Position numbers and translations under genes: made by a program. Under the pieces are notes generated by a model. It was given only the letters and a program-made list of their open reading frames with translations, did not search any database and was not told where the DNA came from. Source: Pseudomonadota bacterium (GTDB taxonomy: Bacteria; Pseudomonadota; Gammaproteobacteria; Burkholderiales; Burkholderiaceae_C). Taken from it: DNA of 59,805 nucleotides. Shown here in pieces: positions 15,953-24,073 of this stretch (position 1 is the stretch's first letter; the number at the start of each line of letters is the position of its first letter). Location of the stretch: the NCBI GenBank assembly GCA_029779845.1, contig JAKOZT010000157.1, forward strand, positions 1 to 59,805, read 5' to 3'.

Positions 15953-17918
15953 CGAGCGCCTTGGCGACGTTGCTCACGTTCCAGCGATGCTGTTCGAGCA
16001 ATTGGAGCAGAACCTGGCGTTCGTTGGCCTGGATGGGGTTGAGCTTGACGGGAAGGTCCTCGGGCACGGCCGGCGCGGGCGTCACCGGCGCGGCGGCCTT
16101 GGGCGCAGCCAGCACGGGCGTGGACGCCAGCGCATGCAGCAGCGAAGGCAGGTGCTCGCGTGTGATCGGCCGGCCGTCGGCCAGCGCGGCGGCGCTGCGC
16201 AGCACGTGGCGCAGCTGGCGGATGTTGCCCGGCCAGGCGTGCTCCATCAGCAGCCGCTCGGCGTCGGCGGCGAGGCTGGCCGCGCCGCCCGCTTCCGAGG
16301 CCAGCACGGCCTGGATCAGTTCGCGCTTGTCGTGGCGCTCGCGCAGCGGCGGCAGGTTCAGCTCGATGCCGGCGAGGCGGTAGTAGAGGTCTTCGCGGAA
16401 CTTGCCTTCGCGCACGCGCGTGGGCAGGTGCTGGTGGCTGGCGCTGATCAGCTGGAAGTCGACCGGGTGCGTCTCCTCGGTGCCCAGCGGCGTGACCTGG
16501 CGCTCGTCGAGCACGCGCAGCAGGCGCGCCTGCAGTTCGAGCGGCATGTCGGCGATCTCGTCGAGGAACAGCGTGCCGCCGTCGGCCTGCAGGATCTTGC
16601 CGCGCCGGCCGGTGCGCTGCGCGCCGGTGAAGGCGCCGGCGCGGTAGCCGAACAGCTCGGACTCGATCAGCGTCTCGGGCAGGCTGGCGCAGTTCACCGC
16701 CACGAAGGCGCCGCCGGCATGCGGGCTGGCCTCGTGCACCGCGCGCGCGAACACCTCCTTGCCCGAGCCCGTCTCGCCGCACAGCAGCACCGGCGTCTGG
16801 CGCGCGATCACGCGCCGCGCGGTGTCCAGCGAGGCGACCAGGCGCGCGTCGATGAAGGTCGCGCTGGCCGCCTGCCTGGTGGCGGCCACGGCGGCACGCG
16901 CGGCCGGCCGCGCCGCCGGCGTCGGCAGCGGCGGCGCTTCCACCGCCGGCACCGAGACCCCCGGGCCGGCCAGCACCGGCGCCTTGGCGTCCAGCGCCGG
17001 GCGGCGCGCCACCGCGAAGAAGCGCAGCGCGGCGTTGGCGCGGTAGGTCACCACCGGGTGGAAGGAGGATGCGTTGCTGCGCTGGAGCATGTCTTCCAGC
17101 GAGGTCTGGAAGAAGTCCTCGATGCGGCGCGCGCGGATGTCGTCCATCGACTGCAGGCCGAGCTGGAACAGCGCGCTGCGGTTCGCCGCGAGGATGCGGC
17201 CGTCGTCGCCCACCGCGAGCTTGCCTTCGTGCAAGGTGTAGACGAACTCGGGGCGGCTGTGGAAATGCAGCGGGTGCGCGTTGCCGTAGCGCGTGTCGAT
17301 CAGGCGGTTCTCGATCATGCGCGCGGTCATGCCCAGCAGCACCAGCAGGTGCTGCTGCATCAGGCTGGAGCGGCTGGTGACGTCGAGCACCGCGGCGATC
17401 TGGCCCGAGGGGTCGTACACCGGCACGGCCGAGCAGGTGAGCTGGGTGAATTCGTTGAAGAAGTGGTCTTCCTTGCGCACCGACACCGGCCCGCCGGCGG
17501 CCAGGCAGGTGCCCATGCCGTTGGTGCCCATCGCCGCCTCGCTCCAGGTGCCGCCCACGCGCAGGCCGAGCGGGCCGGCCTCGGCGGCGAACTCGGGCGA
17601 CGACACCATGTGCACGATCACGCCGTCGGTGTCGGTCAGCACCACCGCCGCCTCGGGGTCGGCGAGCTGCTGGTACAGCGTGGTCATCTCGTAGCGCGCG
17701 CAGGCGATCACGTCGGCGCGGCGCGCGCGGCGCTCTTCCAGCTCGACGCGCGCGACGAACGAAGGCTCGCAGGGGCGCGCCGGATCGAGCCGGTATTCGT
17801 TCAGGCAGCGGCTCCACGACTGCGCCACCGGATCGTTGGCCTGCGGCTGCACGCCCGCGCGCACCAGCTCCAGGATCCGGTCGGCATGCCGGTGGGCTTC
17901 ACGCATGGTCAGGGTCAT
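15885..17918 (-). CDS. Sigma-54-dependent transcriptional activator (AcoR-like: GAF, PAS, AAA+, Fis HTH)
   Basis: A 677-residue enhancer-binding protein. A GAF-type sensor (about 85-200) and a PAS-like domain (about 225-300) come first, then a Pro/Ala linker. The AAA+ domain has Walker A GETGSGKE (381-388), the sigma-54 contact loop GAFTGA (428-433) and Walker B GGTLFLDEI (447-455). A Fis-type helix-turn-helix (HRWNVSNVAKALDVSRNTLYRK) ends the protein. The ATG at 17918 was preferred over an upstream one because GGAG lies about 8 nt before it. It is divergent from folB, with a 21-bp palindrome and a -24/-12 candidate between them, so the C1 island is its likely target. The ligand may be a C1 compound, but that is inference. 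Confidence 0.93.
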   Translation of the reverse strand: MTLTMREAHRHADRILELVRAGVQPQANDPVAQSWSRCLNEYRLDPARPCEPSFVARVELEERRARRADVIACARYEMTTLYQQLADPEAAVVLTDTDGVIVHMVSSPEFAAEAGPLGLRVGGTWSEAAMGTNGMGTCLAAGGPVSVRKEDHFFNEFTQLTCSAVPVYDPSGQIAAVLDVTSRSSLMQQHLLVLLGMTARMIENRLIDTRYGNAHPLHFHSRPEFVYTLHEGKLAVGDDGRILAANRSALFQLGLQSMDDIRARRIEDFFQTSLEDMLQRSNASSFHPVVTYRANAALRFFAVARRPALDAKAPVLAGPGVSVPAVEAPPLPTPAARPAARAAVAATRQAASATFIDARLVASLDTARRVIARQTPVLLCGETGSGKEVFARAVHEASPHAGGAFVAVNCASLPETLIESELFGYRAGAFTGAQRTGRRGKILQADGGTLFLDEIADMPLELQARLLRVLDERQVTPLGTEETHPVDFQLISASHQHLPTRVREGKFREDLYYRLAGIELNLPPLRERHDKRELIQAVLASEAGGAASLAADAERLLMEHAWPGNIRQLRHVLRSAAALADGRPITREHLPSLLHALASTPVLAAPKAAAPVTPAPAVPEDLPVKLNPIQANERQVLLQLLEQHRWNVSNVAKALDVSRNTLYRKLHKLHIEVSHPE

Positions 17919-17945
17919 CGTCGTCTCCAGGCGGGGCCGATGCGA

Positions 17946-17966
17946 AATCGGGAACAATTCCCGATT
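17946..17966. promoter_or_regulatory. Perfect palindrome, candidate enhancer site for the sigma-54 activator
   Basis: Nine-bp arms AATCGGGAA and TTCCCGATT flank a 3-bp centre (CAA) with no mismatch. The centre is about 95 bp upstream of the transcription start predicted from the -24/-12 element at 18025-18040, a normal distance for a Fis-type activator, and 38 bp before the activator gene, so it could also serve autoregulation. Confidence 0.6.
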
Positions 17967-18024
17967 GTGGTGCGGTCGCCAAAGGCCCCGCACCGGGTAA
18001 ACCACGGTTGCCGCGGCGCGCCGT

Positions 18025-18040
18025 GGGCCTGCAACTTGCT
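18025..18040 (+). promoter_or_regulatory. Candidate sigma-54 promoter of the folB paralogue
   Basis: GGGCCTGCAACTTGCT matches TGGCACG-N4-TTGCW at 9 of 12 positions, with GG at 18026-18027 and GC at 18038-18039, exactly ten bases apart. The predicted start of transcription is about 18051, leaving a 29-nt leader that contains the ribosome binding site of folB. The neighbouring gene encodes a GAFTGA-type activator. Confidence 0.5.
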
Positions 18041-18079
18041 GCCCGGTGGCGAACGCGCATTGCCCTCACGGAGAACCGT

Positions 18080-18565
18080 TTGATTCCTCTCAACGCCCCG
18101 ACCCTCCCCGATCGCAGCAGCGGCCCCGCCGCCGCGGCGCTGGACCTGATCTTCATCGAGGGCTTCACCGGCCAGACGGTGATCGGCATCCACGACACCG
18201 AACTGCACCGCCCGCAGCCGGTGGTGATCGACCTGCACGCCGGCCTCGTGCGCTCGCGCGCATGCGACACCGACCGCATCGGCGACACCATCGACTACGG
18301 CGTGGTGCGCGAGCGGCTGCAGCGCCTGCTCGCCGAACACAAGCTGCAGCTGCTGGAAGCCTTCGCCGAGGCGATCGCCGACATCCTGATCGGCGAGTTC
18401 GGCGCGCGCTGGGTACGCGTGAAGGTGGTCAAGCCGCGCAAGTTCGACGACGTGCAGTCGGTGGGCGTGCAGATCGAGCGCGTCGCGCCGGAGCCCGAGA
18501 GCGCCCCGCGCAGCGCCGCGGTGCTGCACCTGATCGGCAGCGGCATGGTGCCGCCGCGAAAGTAA
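18080..18565 (+). CDS. folB: Dihydroneopterin aldolase-family protein (FolB paralogue)
   Basis: A 161-residue FolB-like protein. The family start is seen as LIFIEGFTGQTVIGIHDTE, the active-site tyrosine in TIDYGVV, the glutamate in LLEAFAEAIAD and the lysine block VKVVKPRKFDD. Dihydroneopterin aldolase makes 6-hydroxymethyl-dihydropterin, the pterin half of both folate and H4MPT. A TTG start at 18080 was chosen because GGAG (18070-18073) is 6 nt before it; the in-frame ATG at 18008 would place the protein before the predicted transcription start. Standing alone between the activator and fae, it may be a dH4MPT-dedicated copy. Confidence 0.87.
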   Translation: MIPLNAPTLPDRSSGPAAAALDLIFIEGFTGQTVIGIHDTELHRPQPVVIDLHAGLVRSRACDTDRIGDTIDYGVVRERLQRLLAEHKLQLLEAFAEAIADILIGEFGARWVRVKVVKPRKFDDVQSVGVQIERVAPEPESAPRSAAVLHLIGSGMVPPRK

Positions 18566-18612
18566 CTGCCCCTCAGTCGCTGCGCTCCTGTCCCCGAGGG
18601 GCGCCGCCCAAC

Positions 18613-18640
18613 AAAAAGCCGACCGGGCGCGCCGGTCGGC
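18613..18640 (-). terminator. Intrinsic terminator downstream of fae
   Basis: A perfect 9-bp stem (GCCGACCGG / CCGGTCGGC) with a 5-nt loop is followed, on the minus strand, by a run of five T. It is 53 nt after the fae stop codon and faces the convergent folB end. Confidence 0.85.
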
Positions 18641-18692
18641 AACTCTCAACCCTCTCTCACGGGACGCGCCCTCGCGGGCACGTCGCTCTCTC

Positions 18693-19202
18693 TCACTTCG
18701 CCTGGAACGGATGGGCCACGGAGCCCTTCTTGGCCACGACTTCCGCGGCGGTCGGCGAGCCGGCGACGGCGCGCTGGATCGACTCGCGCACGGCGCGGTA
18801 GTTGTAGTCCTGGATCTTCTTGTCGTCTTCGGCCAGCCAGTGGATGAAGACGCCGACGCAGATGAACAGGTTGTCGGCCTCGGCGGCGGGGATGGTGCCG
18901 TCCTCCACGCTGTCGGCCACCGCCATCGCCACGGCGCGCTGCGCCGGGCCGAACATCTGCACGGCCTGCTTGGCGCCCTTGATCGTCACCTTGTTGAACA
19001 TCACGGTGGAGGGCTTGGTCAGCAGGTTCGGCGCGACCACCGCCAGCAAGGAGGTGAAGCCGTCCTTGTTGTTGGTCAGCGCGTTCGCGAACGCGGACTC
19101 GGCCGCCGAGCCGCGCGGCCCGATGATCAGGTCGATGTGCGCAACCTCGTTGCCGTCACCGACCAGCGACTCGCCAACCATCATGCGATCGATCTTTGCC
19201 AT
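18693..19202 (-). CDS. fae: Formaldehyde-activating enzyme (canonical Fae)
   Basis: A 169-residue protein close to Methylorubrum extorquens Fae over its whole length, with the [17 protein letters not shown] block and the catalytic His22 in place. It condenses formaldehyde with dH4MPT to methylene-dH4MPT in the cytoplasm, the entry to the oxidation pathway and the main formaldehyde defence. The ATG at 19202 has an AGGAG site about 10 nt upstream. It follows the CitG-like gene by 74 nt, which leaves room for its own promoter, and is closed by its own strong terminator, as expected for a very highly expressed gene. Confidence 0.98.
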   Translation of the reverse strand: MAKIDRMMVGESLVGDGNEVAHIDLIIGPRGSAAESAFANALTNNKDGFTSLLAVVAPNLLTKPSTVMFNKVTIKGAKQAVQMFGPAQRAVAMAVADSVEDGTIPAAEADNLFICVGVFIHWLAEDDKKIQDYNYRAVRESIQRAVAGSPTAAEVVAKKGSVAHPFQAK

Positions 19203-19224
19203 GGCTTTTCTATCTCCTGAAAGT

Positions 19225-19236
19225 GATTCTTGAATC
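19225..19236. promoter_or_regulatory. Palindrome in the fae leader
   Basis: GATTC-TT-GAATC, a perfect 5-bp-arm inverted repeat, sits about 23 nt before the fae ATG and just before its ribosome binding site. It may be an operator or a small leader hairpin that affects the abundant fae mRNA. Confidence 0.3.
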
Positions 19237-19276
19237 GTCGACACACTGGCCCGCGGCGCAGCGCGCAATCACGCTA

Positions 19277-20119
19277 TCACGTTCCATGCCACGGCGATGC
19301 GAGCAAACCCCCAAGGAACAGCGTCGCAACGGTGAGGTCGGCGCTGGTGCCGGGGTTGATGCCTTGCGCCTTGAGCTGCTCGTCCCAGCGCGCCAGCGCT
19401 TCGTGATCGGCCGCCGCAGCGCGGGCATTCCAGCCCTGCGCCGCGCTCATGACAGTGTGTGCCACGGCCTCGCCGTGTTTTCGAACAATGTGTGAATCGG
19501 GCATCGCGGCGAGAAAGCCGAGGTAGACGCGCTGCACCGCCTCGTCATCCATCAGGGCAAACCCGGGGGAGAGATTCGCCAGGCCGAGGCCGAACACGTC
19601 GGCGAAGCCGTTGGCGTACTGCGCGGCGATGCGGTCGCGCGAGGCGGCCAGCGTCATCGCGGCGCGCAGGTTCAGCGTGGGCGGGTGATGCACGTCCTGC
19701 TCGGGCGCACTGCCCAGGCCGCCGGGGTTGGCCTGCGCGATGGCGCGGTAGGCGGCGCTTGCGTCGGCGACATCGAGCACGGCGAGCACGTCTTCGACGG
19801 CCGCATGCATCGCGCTGGCGCTTGCGCGCGCGCCCTCGCGCTCGGCCGCCGCCGCCAGCGGCGCGCACAGCAGCAGGATGCCGAGGTTGGTGTTGCAGCC
19901 GACCGCGCGCCAGGTGGCGTCCATCGCGGCCTCGATGCGCGCGCCGACGCTCGCGCCCGGCTCGCACAACGGCGCGGCCGCGGCCTGCGCGCTGGCAATG
20001 AACTGCCCGGCCTGCATGCGATGCCCGGCCGAATGGATGCTGACGTTGCCGGGCTTGCGCACCGCGACGTCGAGCCGGCAGGCGCGCAGGAAGCAGTCTT
20101 CGATCGACGGTTGATTCAT
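19277..20119 (-). CDS. CitG/MdcB-like (triphosphoribosyl-dephospho-CoA synthase family) protein of the H4MPT island
   Basis: A 280-residue all-alpha protein of the CitG family; the family block RKPGNVSIHSAGHRM is near residue 20 and NPGGLG and DVHHPPT follow near 150-165. True CitG makes the citrate lyase prosthetic group precursor, but no citrate or malonate lyase is near. Homologues are constant members of dH4MPT islands with unknown function; a ribosyl-phosphate transfer in cofactor synthesis is a fair guess. The ATG overlaps the stop of the RimK-like gene. Confidence 0.85.
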   Translation of the reverse strand: MNQPSIEDCFLRACRLDVAVRKPGNVSIHSAGHRMQAGQFIASAQAAAAPLCEPGASVGARIEAAMDATWRAVGCNTNLGILLLCAPLAAAAEREGARASASAMHAAVEDVLAVLDVADASAAYRAIAQANPGGLGSAPEQDVHHPPTLNLRAAMTLAASRDRIAAQYANGFADVFGLGLANLSPGFALMDDEAVQRVYLGFLAAMPDSHIVRKHGEAVAHTVMSAAQGWNARAAAADHEALARWDEQLKAQGINPGTSADLTVATLFLGGLLASPWHGT

Positions 20120-21048
20120 GCGCGGCGCGCCGGCTGCGCCGCCGCGATGCGCCGGTCGAGCAGGTCGTCGACGATCGCGCGCGCGATGTTGAACGGCGTC
20201 ACGCGCTGCAAGCCCTGCCAGGCGGCGACGCCGTTGACTTCGAGCACGCGCAGCTGGTCCGGCGCGCCCTCGGGCAGGATGTCGACGCCGGCGTAATCCA
20301 TCTGCAGCGTGCACGCGGCCGCTTCGGCGATCTCCGCGAGCGCGGGCGTCAGCACGCAGGGCTCGCAGCGCGCGCCCTGCTTGACGTTGTGCACCCAGTG
20401 CGTGCTGACACGCTTCATCGCCGTCACGGCGCGGCCGCCGACCACGAGCACGCGCCAATCGAAGCCCGGCGACGCGATCGGGGCGATGAAGCGTTGCAGA
20501 TACGCCAGCGAGCCGTAGGCGCCCTTCAGCTCGGGCAGCGGCACGTGGGCACCCTGCACGCAGCCGACCAACTGCAGGCCCTTGCCCTGCGAGCCGAACA
20601 GCGGCTTGAGCACCAGCGCCCGGCCGGCGGCGCTTTCGCGCATCACCAGGCGCTGCGCCTGGGAGGGCGACTCCATCGCCCAGGTGGCGGGCGTTGGGAT
20701 GCCGGCGGCGTGCAGCAGCAGGCTGGTCATGCTCTTGTCGACGCTGCGCTCGATCGCGCGCGCGTCGTTGTAGACCGGCACGCCCAGCTCGCGCAGCGCG
20801 TGCAGCACGCCCAGGCGCTTGGTCACCTGCTCGAAGCTGCCGCCCGCGATGCCGCGCACCAGCACCGCATCGGGCAGCTCGCTGCCGAAGCCGGGGATCA
20901 CGAGGCCGTGCCACGCGGCCGTAGTGTCGATGCGGCAATCCTCCAGATCGACGCAGCGCCCCACGGCGCCGCGCTCGCGCAAGGCGGCTTGCAGCCGGCG
21001 CGTGTGCCAGCCGGTTTCGTCGGTGGCGATGGCGACGCGCAGGCTCAT
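20116..21048 (-). CDS. RimK-like ATP-grasp ligase (probable glutamate ligase for dH4MPT or methylofuran)
   Basis: A 310-residue ATP-grasp enzyme of the RimK/MptN branch. It has a basic ATP-binding strand LVLKPLFGSQGKG (about residue 155) and a closing LRVLEVNGVAAWQG metal site (about residue 275). In archaea MptN adds alpha-linked glutamate to H4MPT; bacterial methylofuran carries a polyglutamate chain, so this enzyme could make that chain. It overlaps mch and the CitG-like gene by 4 nt on each side. Confidence 0.85.
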   Translation of the reverse strand: MSLRVAIATDETGWHTRRLQAALRERGAVGRCVDLEDCRIDTTAAWHGLVIPGFGSELPDAVLVRGIAGGSFEQVTKRLGVLHALRELGVPVYNDARAIERSVDKSMTSLLLHAAGIPTPATWAMESPSQAQRLVMRESAAGRALVLKPLFGSQGKGLQLVGCVQGAHVPLPELKGAYGSLAYLQRFIAPIASPGFDWRVLVVGGRAVTAMKRVSTHWVHNVKQGARCEPCVLTPALAEIAEAAACTLQMDYAGVDILPEGAPDQLRVLEVNGVAAWQGLQRVTPFNIARAIVDDLLDRRIAAAQPARRA

Positions 21049-22049
21049 GTTTCCTTCAGCCACAGGCCGCGCAGCAGCTCCATGTCCAGCGCGCCGGCGT
21101 GGAAGGTCGAGCCCGTGTCGAGGTTGCTGACCCACGCCTCGGCCGGTGCGAAGAGGGCCGGGTCGATCTTGTAGAAGTCGTACTCCACGGCCTTGAAGAT
21201 CTCGGCGAAGGAGCGGCCGTAGTCCTTCGAATTGCGCGAGGGCAGCTTCGCCGCCAGATCGCGCGCCGCGTCGTCGCTGCCGCGCACGCTCAGGTGCACG
21301 CGTCCGCCGTAGAGGATCGCGTCGTTGGTGCGCCCCATCGCCTCGACGCCGTCCGGGCTGGGCGCGGGCAGCGGCGCGCTGGCAATGCCGTCGACCACCT
21401 GCGAGAGATCGAAGCCCAGTTCGTGCGTCTTGTGCAGCGCCACTTCGAGCACGCGCGCGACGACTTGCGTGGTGCCGGCGGCGCTGCTGGTGGGCGTCAG
21501 CACGATGGTCAGGCCCTCGGGCGGCAGGCCGCAGTCGCGCAGCAGCTTCTGCACGATCACCGACGGCGGCGCGCGGTCGACTTCGAGCACGATCACGCCG
21601 CGATCGGCCTTGTCGCGGTAGCCGAGTTCGGCGTAGAGCTTCTCCTTGGCGGCGAGCGCGCGCGCCGGGCCGGAGCCGAGCGAGAAGAATTTCTTGCCAC
21701 CGGTTTCTTCCTTGCTCGCCGCGAGGCTCCAGCCGGCGTACTGGCTGGCCAGGCAGGCCAGCACCGGCTGCGAGCTGCGCACTTCCAGCCAGCTCGGCCA
21801 GCCGTCGGCGGCGCGGGTCGTCAGCGCCACGCTGCCGAAACCGCCGAGGCAGATCTCGCCGATCAGCAGGCCGGCGGCGATGCTGCCCGGCGCCGCGATG
21901 CCGGCATCGACGATGCAGGCGCCGCTGTCGTCGCGGCGCACCTGCACGCGCAGCGCGCCGGCTTGCGCAACGAGGCGCTCGACCCAGGGCTGCACGTGGG
22001 CGTTCAGGCTCAGTCGGCAATCGGCCAGCGCGGCGGGGTGCTCACTCAT
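21045..22049 (-). CDS. mch: Methenyl-tetrahydromethanopterin cyclohydrolase (Mch)
   Basis: A 334-residue, full-length homologue of archaeal and methylotroph Mch. It keeps the long conserved stretches GIAAPGSIAAGLLIGEICLGG and LASQYAGWSLA...KKFFSLGSGPARA. It hydrolyses methenyl-dH4MPT to N5-formyl-dH4MPT between MtdB and FhcD. The reading frame overlaps the ATP-grasp gene upstream and the RimK-like gene downstream. Confidence 0.97.
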   Translation of the reverse strand: MSEHPAALADCRLSLNAHVQPWVERLVAQAGALRVQVRRDDSGACIVDAGIAAPGSIAAGLLIGEICLGGFGSVALTTRAADGWPSWLEVRSSQPVLACLASQYAGWSLAASKEETGGKKFFSLGSGPARALAAKEKLYAELGYRDKADRGVIVLEVDRAPPSVIVQKLLRDCGLPPEGLTIVLTPTSSAAGTTQVVARVLEVALHKTHELGFDLSQVVDGIASAPLPAPSPDGVEAMGRTNDAILYGGRVHLSVRGSDDAARDLAAKLPSRNSKDYGRSFAEIFKAVEYDFYKIDPALFAPAEAWVSNLDTGSTFHAGALDMELLRGLWLKET

Positions 22050-23152
22050 TCGCTTGTCTCCAGAAGGGCTAACACGGCGGCACGGCGTGCCGCCAGGCCA
22101 TCGTTCATCGTTGCTTCGCTGTCGCCCTCGGCGAAGACGCTGCAGGCGGGTTCGCCGGCTCCGATGCGCGTGCCGGCGCGCGGCAGGTCGCAGGCACCGG
22201 GCAGCGCGGCGAGCGCGGCGGCGCGCGCCGCGTCGATTGGCACAGGCCGCGCCGCGAAGACGATCTCGCTGCCGCGCACGCGGCCGTCGAAGGGCTGCGC
22301 CCCCGGCAACTCGCCCTGCTCGCAGGCGCGCAGGTGCGCCGCGAACGCGTGCGGATAGAGCACCAGGCTGGCCGGCGGGCGTGGGTTGAGTTCGAGCACC
22401 TCGACAGTATCGCCATCAAGCAGCACATCCAGGCTCGCCAGCCCGCGCACGCGGAACACGCCGGCCAGCAGGCGCACGATGGCCGCCAGTTCGCGCCGCA
22501 CCCGCTCGCCCACCGCCACCGGCCCGGCGATGCGCGTGAAGACGTAGGGCCGCTCGCCGATCGCGCTCGTGCCCTGCCGGTTCACGCCCAGCAGCGCGGC
22601 ATCGCGGCCGTTGCCGACGAAGGTCGCCGACATCGGCTCGCCGCGCCGCTCGCGCTGCCAGTAGCGCCCCGGCGCCGGCACCTCACTCGCCGTCGCGCGC
22701 CGCACCTGCCAGCCACCGCAACCGCCGGCGTTCTTGACGAGCCAGCCGGCCGGCTCGACGGGTGGCTCGAACGAGCTCGAGGGGAAGCCGATGCCATGCG
22801 CTTCGAGCACGCCGAAGAACTCGCGCGGGTCGCGCACGCGCCGCACGTCGTCGGCCGAGGTGCCGAGCAGCGGCAGGCGCCGCGCGCCTTGGTCGAGCAG
22901 CTCGGGCCGGCCGTCGAAGCCGCTGCCGGCCATCCAGGCGCGGGTGTCACCACGCCGCGCGAGCGCATCGAGCGCCGCGAGAAAGCGTTCGCCGTCGATC
23001 CGCATCGTGGCCACCTCGCCGATCGGCAACCACTCATCGGCGCAGCGCCGCGTATCGGCGTCACCAAACAGATCGAGCGCCACGCAGCGCGAACCCTCGC
23101 GCGCCGCGGCCTCGGCCAACGCACGAGCGGAGAGCGCCGCGAGCGCCAGCAC
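22046..23152 (-). CDS. ATP-grasp domain protein of the H4MPT island (orf5 type, unknown substrate)
   Basis: A 368-residue carbamoyl-phosphate-synthase-like ATP-grasp protein. ATP-binding features are LVKNAGGCGGWQV (about residue 140) and the metal site VEVLELNPRPPASL (about residue 250). It starts with GTG 5 nt after mtdB and stops inside the mch start (ATGA). The same gene is found in methylotroph islands, where its product is reported as essential or linked to dH4MPT, but the reaction is not known to me. It differs clearly from MfnD and the RimK-like ligase. Confidence 0.82.
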   Translation of the reverse strand: MLALAALSARALAEAAAREGSRCVALDLFGDADTRRCADEWLPIGEVATMRIDGERFLAALDALARRGDTRAWMAGSGFDGRPELLDQGARRLPLLGTSADDVRRVRDPREFFGVLEAHGIGFPSSSFEPPVEPAGWLVKNAGGCGGWQVRRATASEVPAPGRYWQRERRGEPMSATFVGNGRDAALLGVNRQGTSAIGERPYVFTRIAGPVAVGERVRRELAAIVRLLAGVFRVRGLASLDVLLDGDTVEVLELNPRPPASLVLYPHAFAAHLRACEQGELPGAQPFDGRVRGSEIVFAARPVPIDAARAAALAALPGACDLPRAGTRIGAGEPACSVFAEGDSEATMNDGLAARRAAVLALLETSE

Positions 23153-23157
23153 GCGGC

Positions 23158-24072
23158 TCAGGCCTTGGCGGAGGCCGATTCGGCGATGAAGGCGCGCGCC
23201 GCCGCGAAGGCTTCGGCGAAGCCCAGCACCGACTTGGGCGTCTCGCGCATCTGCACCAGCAATCGGTGCTGCGTCTGGTACTTGACGTTGCCGATCGCCA
23301 GCGCGCCGATGCCCACCGCGCCGGTGCCCTTCAGCGGCTTGGCGTCGTCCATCACGCCGACGCCGGCCACGCCTTCGGGCGGCACGGCGTTGACGTCGGC
23401 GGCGACCTTCAGCTTCTTCGCATGCGCCAGGTCTTCGGCCGACACCACCTGCACGCCGGCGGCGGCGCAGGCGAGGATCATGTCGGCGTCGGCTATCGAG
23501 CTGCGGATCGCCGCGCGGTCGCCGCCGGAGATGCCGTGGATGGTCACGCCGAAGCGCGCGCCGGTCTGCTGCGCGGCCTCCTCGGCCACGTCGATGCCGT
23601 TGCGGCTGGACAGCGCCACGTCGGCGCCCGCCTGCGCGGCGAGCACGCCGGCGATGCGGCCCACCGGCCCGGTGCCGCCGAGCACGACGACGCGCAGGCC
23701 CTTCAGGCCCTCGGCGCGCTGCTTCAGCAGCGCCGCTTCCACGCTCGCCACCATCGCCGCCGCGGTGGTGTAGGCGCCGCTCGGGTCGGCCATCAGCGAG
23801 ACGACGAAGGGCGGCACCATCGCCTTCTTCGCGGTCTCCAGCATGTCGGCGGCCACCAGCGCGTCGCGCCCGCCGATGAAGATGCCGGTGCGCGCCACGC
23901 CCTTGGGGCCGCGCGAGAAGATCGCGTCCTGCGTCAGCCCGGTCACGCCCTTCATGTCGGCCTCGCAGTAGGGCACGATGATCTGGTAGCCGGCGTCGGC
24001 CGCCATGTTGATGTCGAACGGGCTCATCTGCTTGCCCGGCGTGATCATGTGCAGGATGTAGGGGCGTTCCAT
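23158..24072 (-). CDS. mtdB: NAD(P)-dependent methylene-H4MPT dehydrogenase (MtdB)
   Basis: A 304-residue dehydrogenase with the family N terminus ILHMITPGKQMSPFDINMA and the Rossmann motif VVVLGGTGPVGRIAG (about residue 125-140). It oxidises methylene-dH4MPT to methenyl-dH4MPT. MtdB and MtdA are close relatives; the island position between the beta-RFAP synthase gene and mch points to MtdB. The ATG is 1 nt after the stop of the preceding gene. Confidence 0.95.
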   Translation of the reverse strand: MERPYILHMITPGKQMSPFDINMAADAGYQIIVPYCEADMKGVTGLTQDAIFSRGPKGVARTGIFIGGRDALVAADMLETAKKAMVPPFVVSLMADPSGAYTTAAAMVASVEAALLKQRAEGLKGLRVVVLGGTGPVGRIAGVLAAQAGADVALSSRNGIDVAEEAAQQTGARFGVTIHGISGGDRAAIRSSIADADMILACAAAGVQVVSAEDLAHAKKLKVAADVNAVPPEGVAGVGVMDDAKPLKGTGAVGIGALAIGNVKYQTQHRLLVQMRETPKSVLGFAEAFAAARAFIAESASAKA

Positions 24073-24073
24073 G

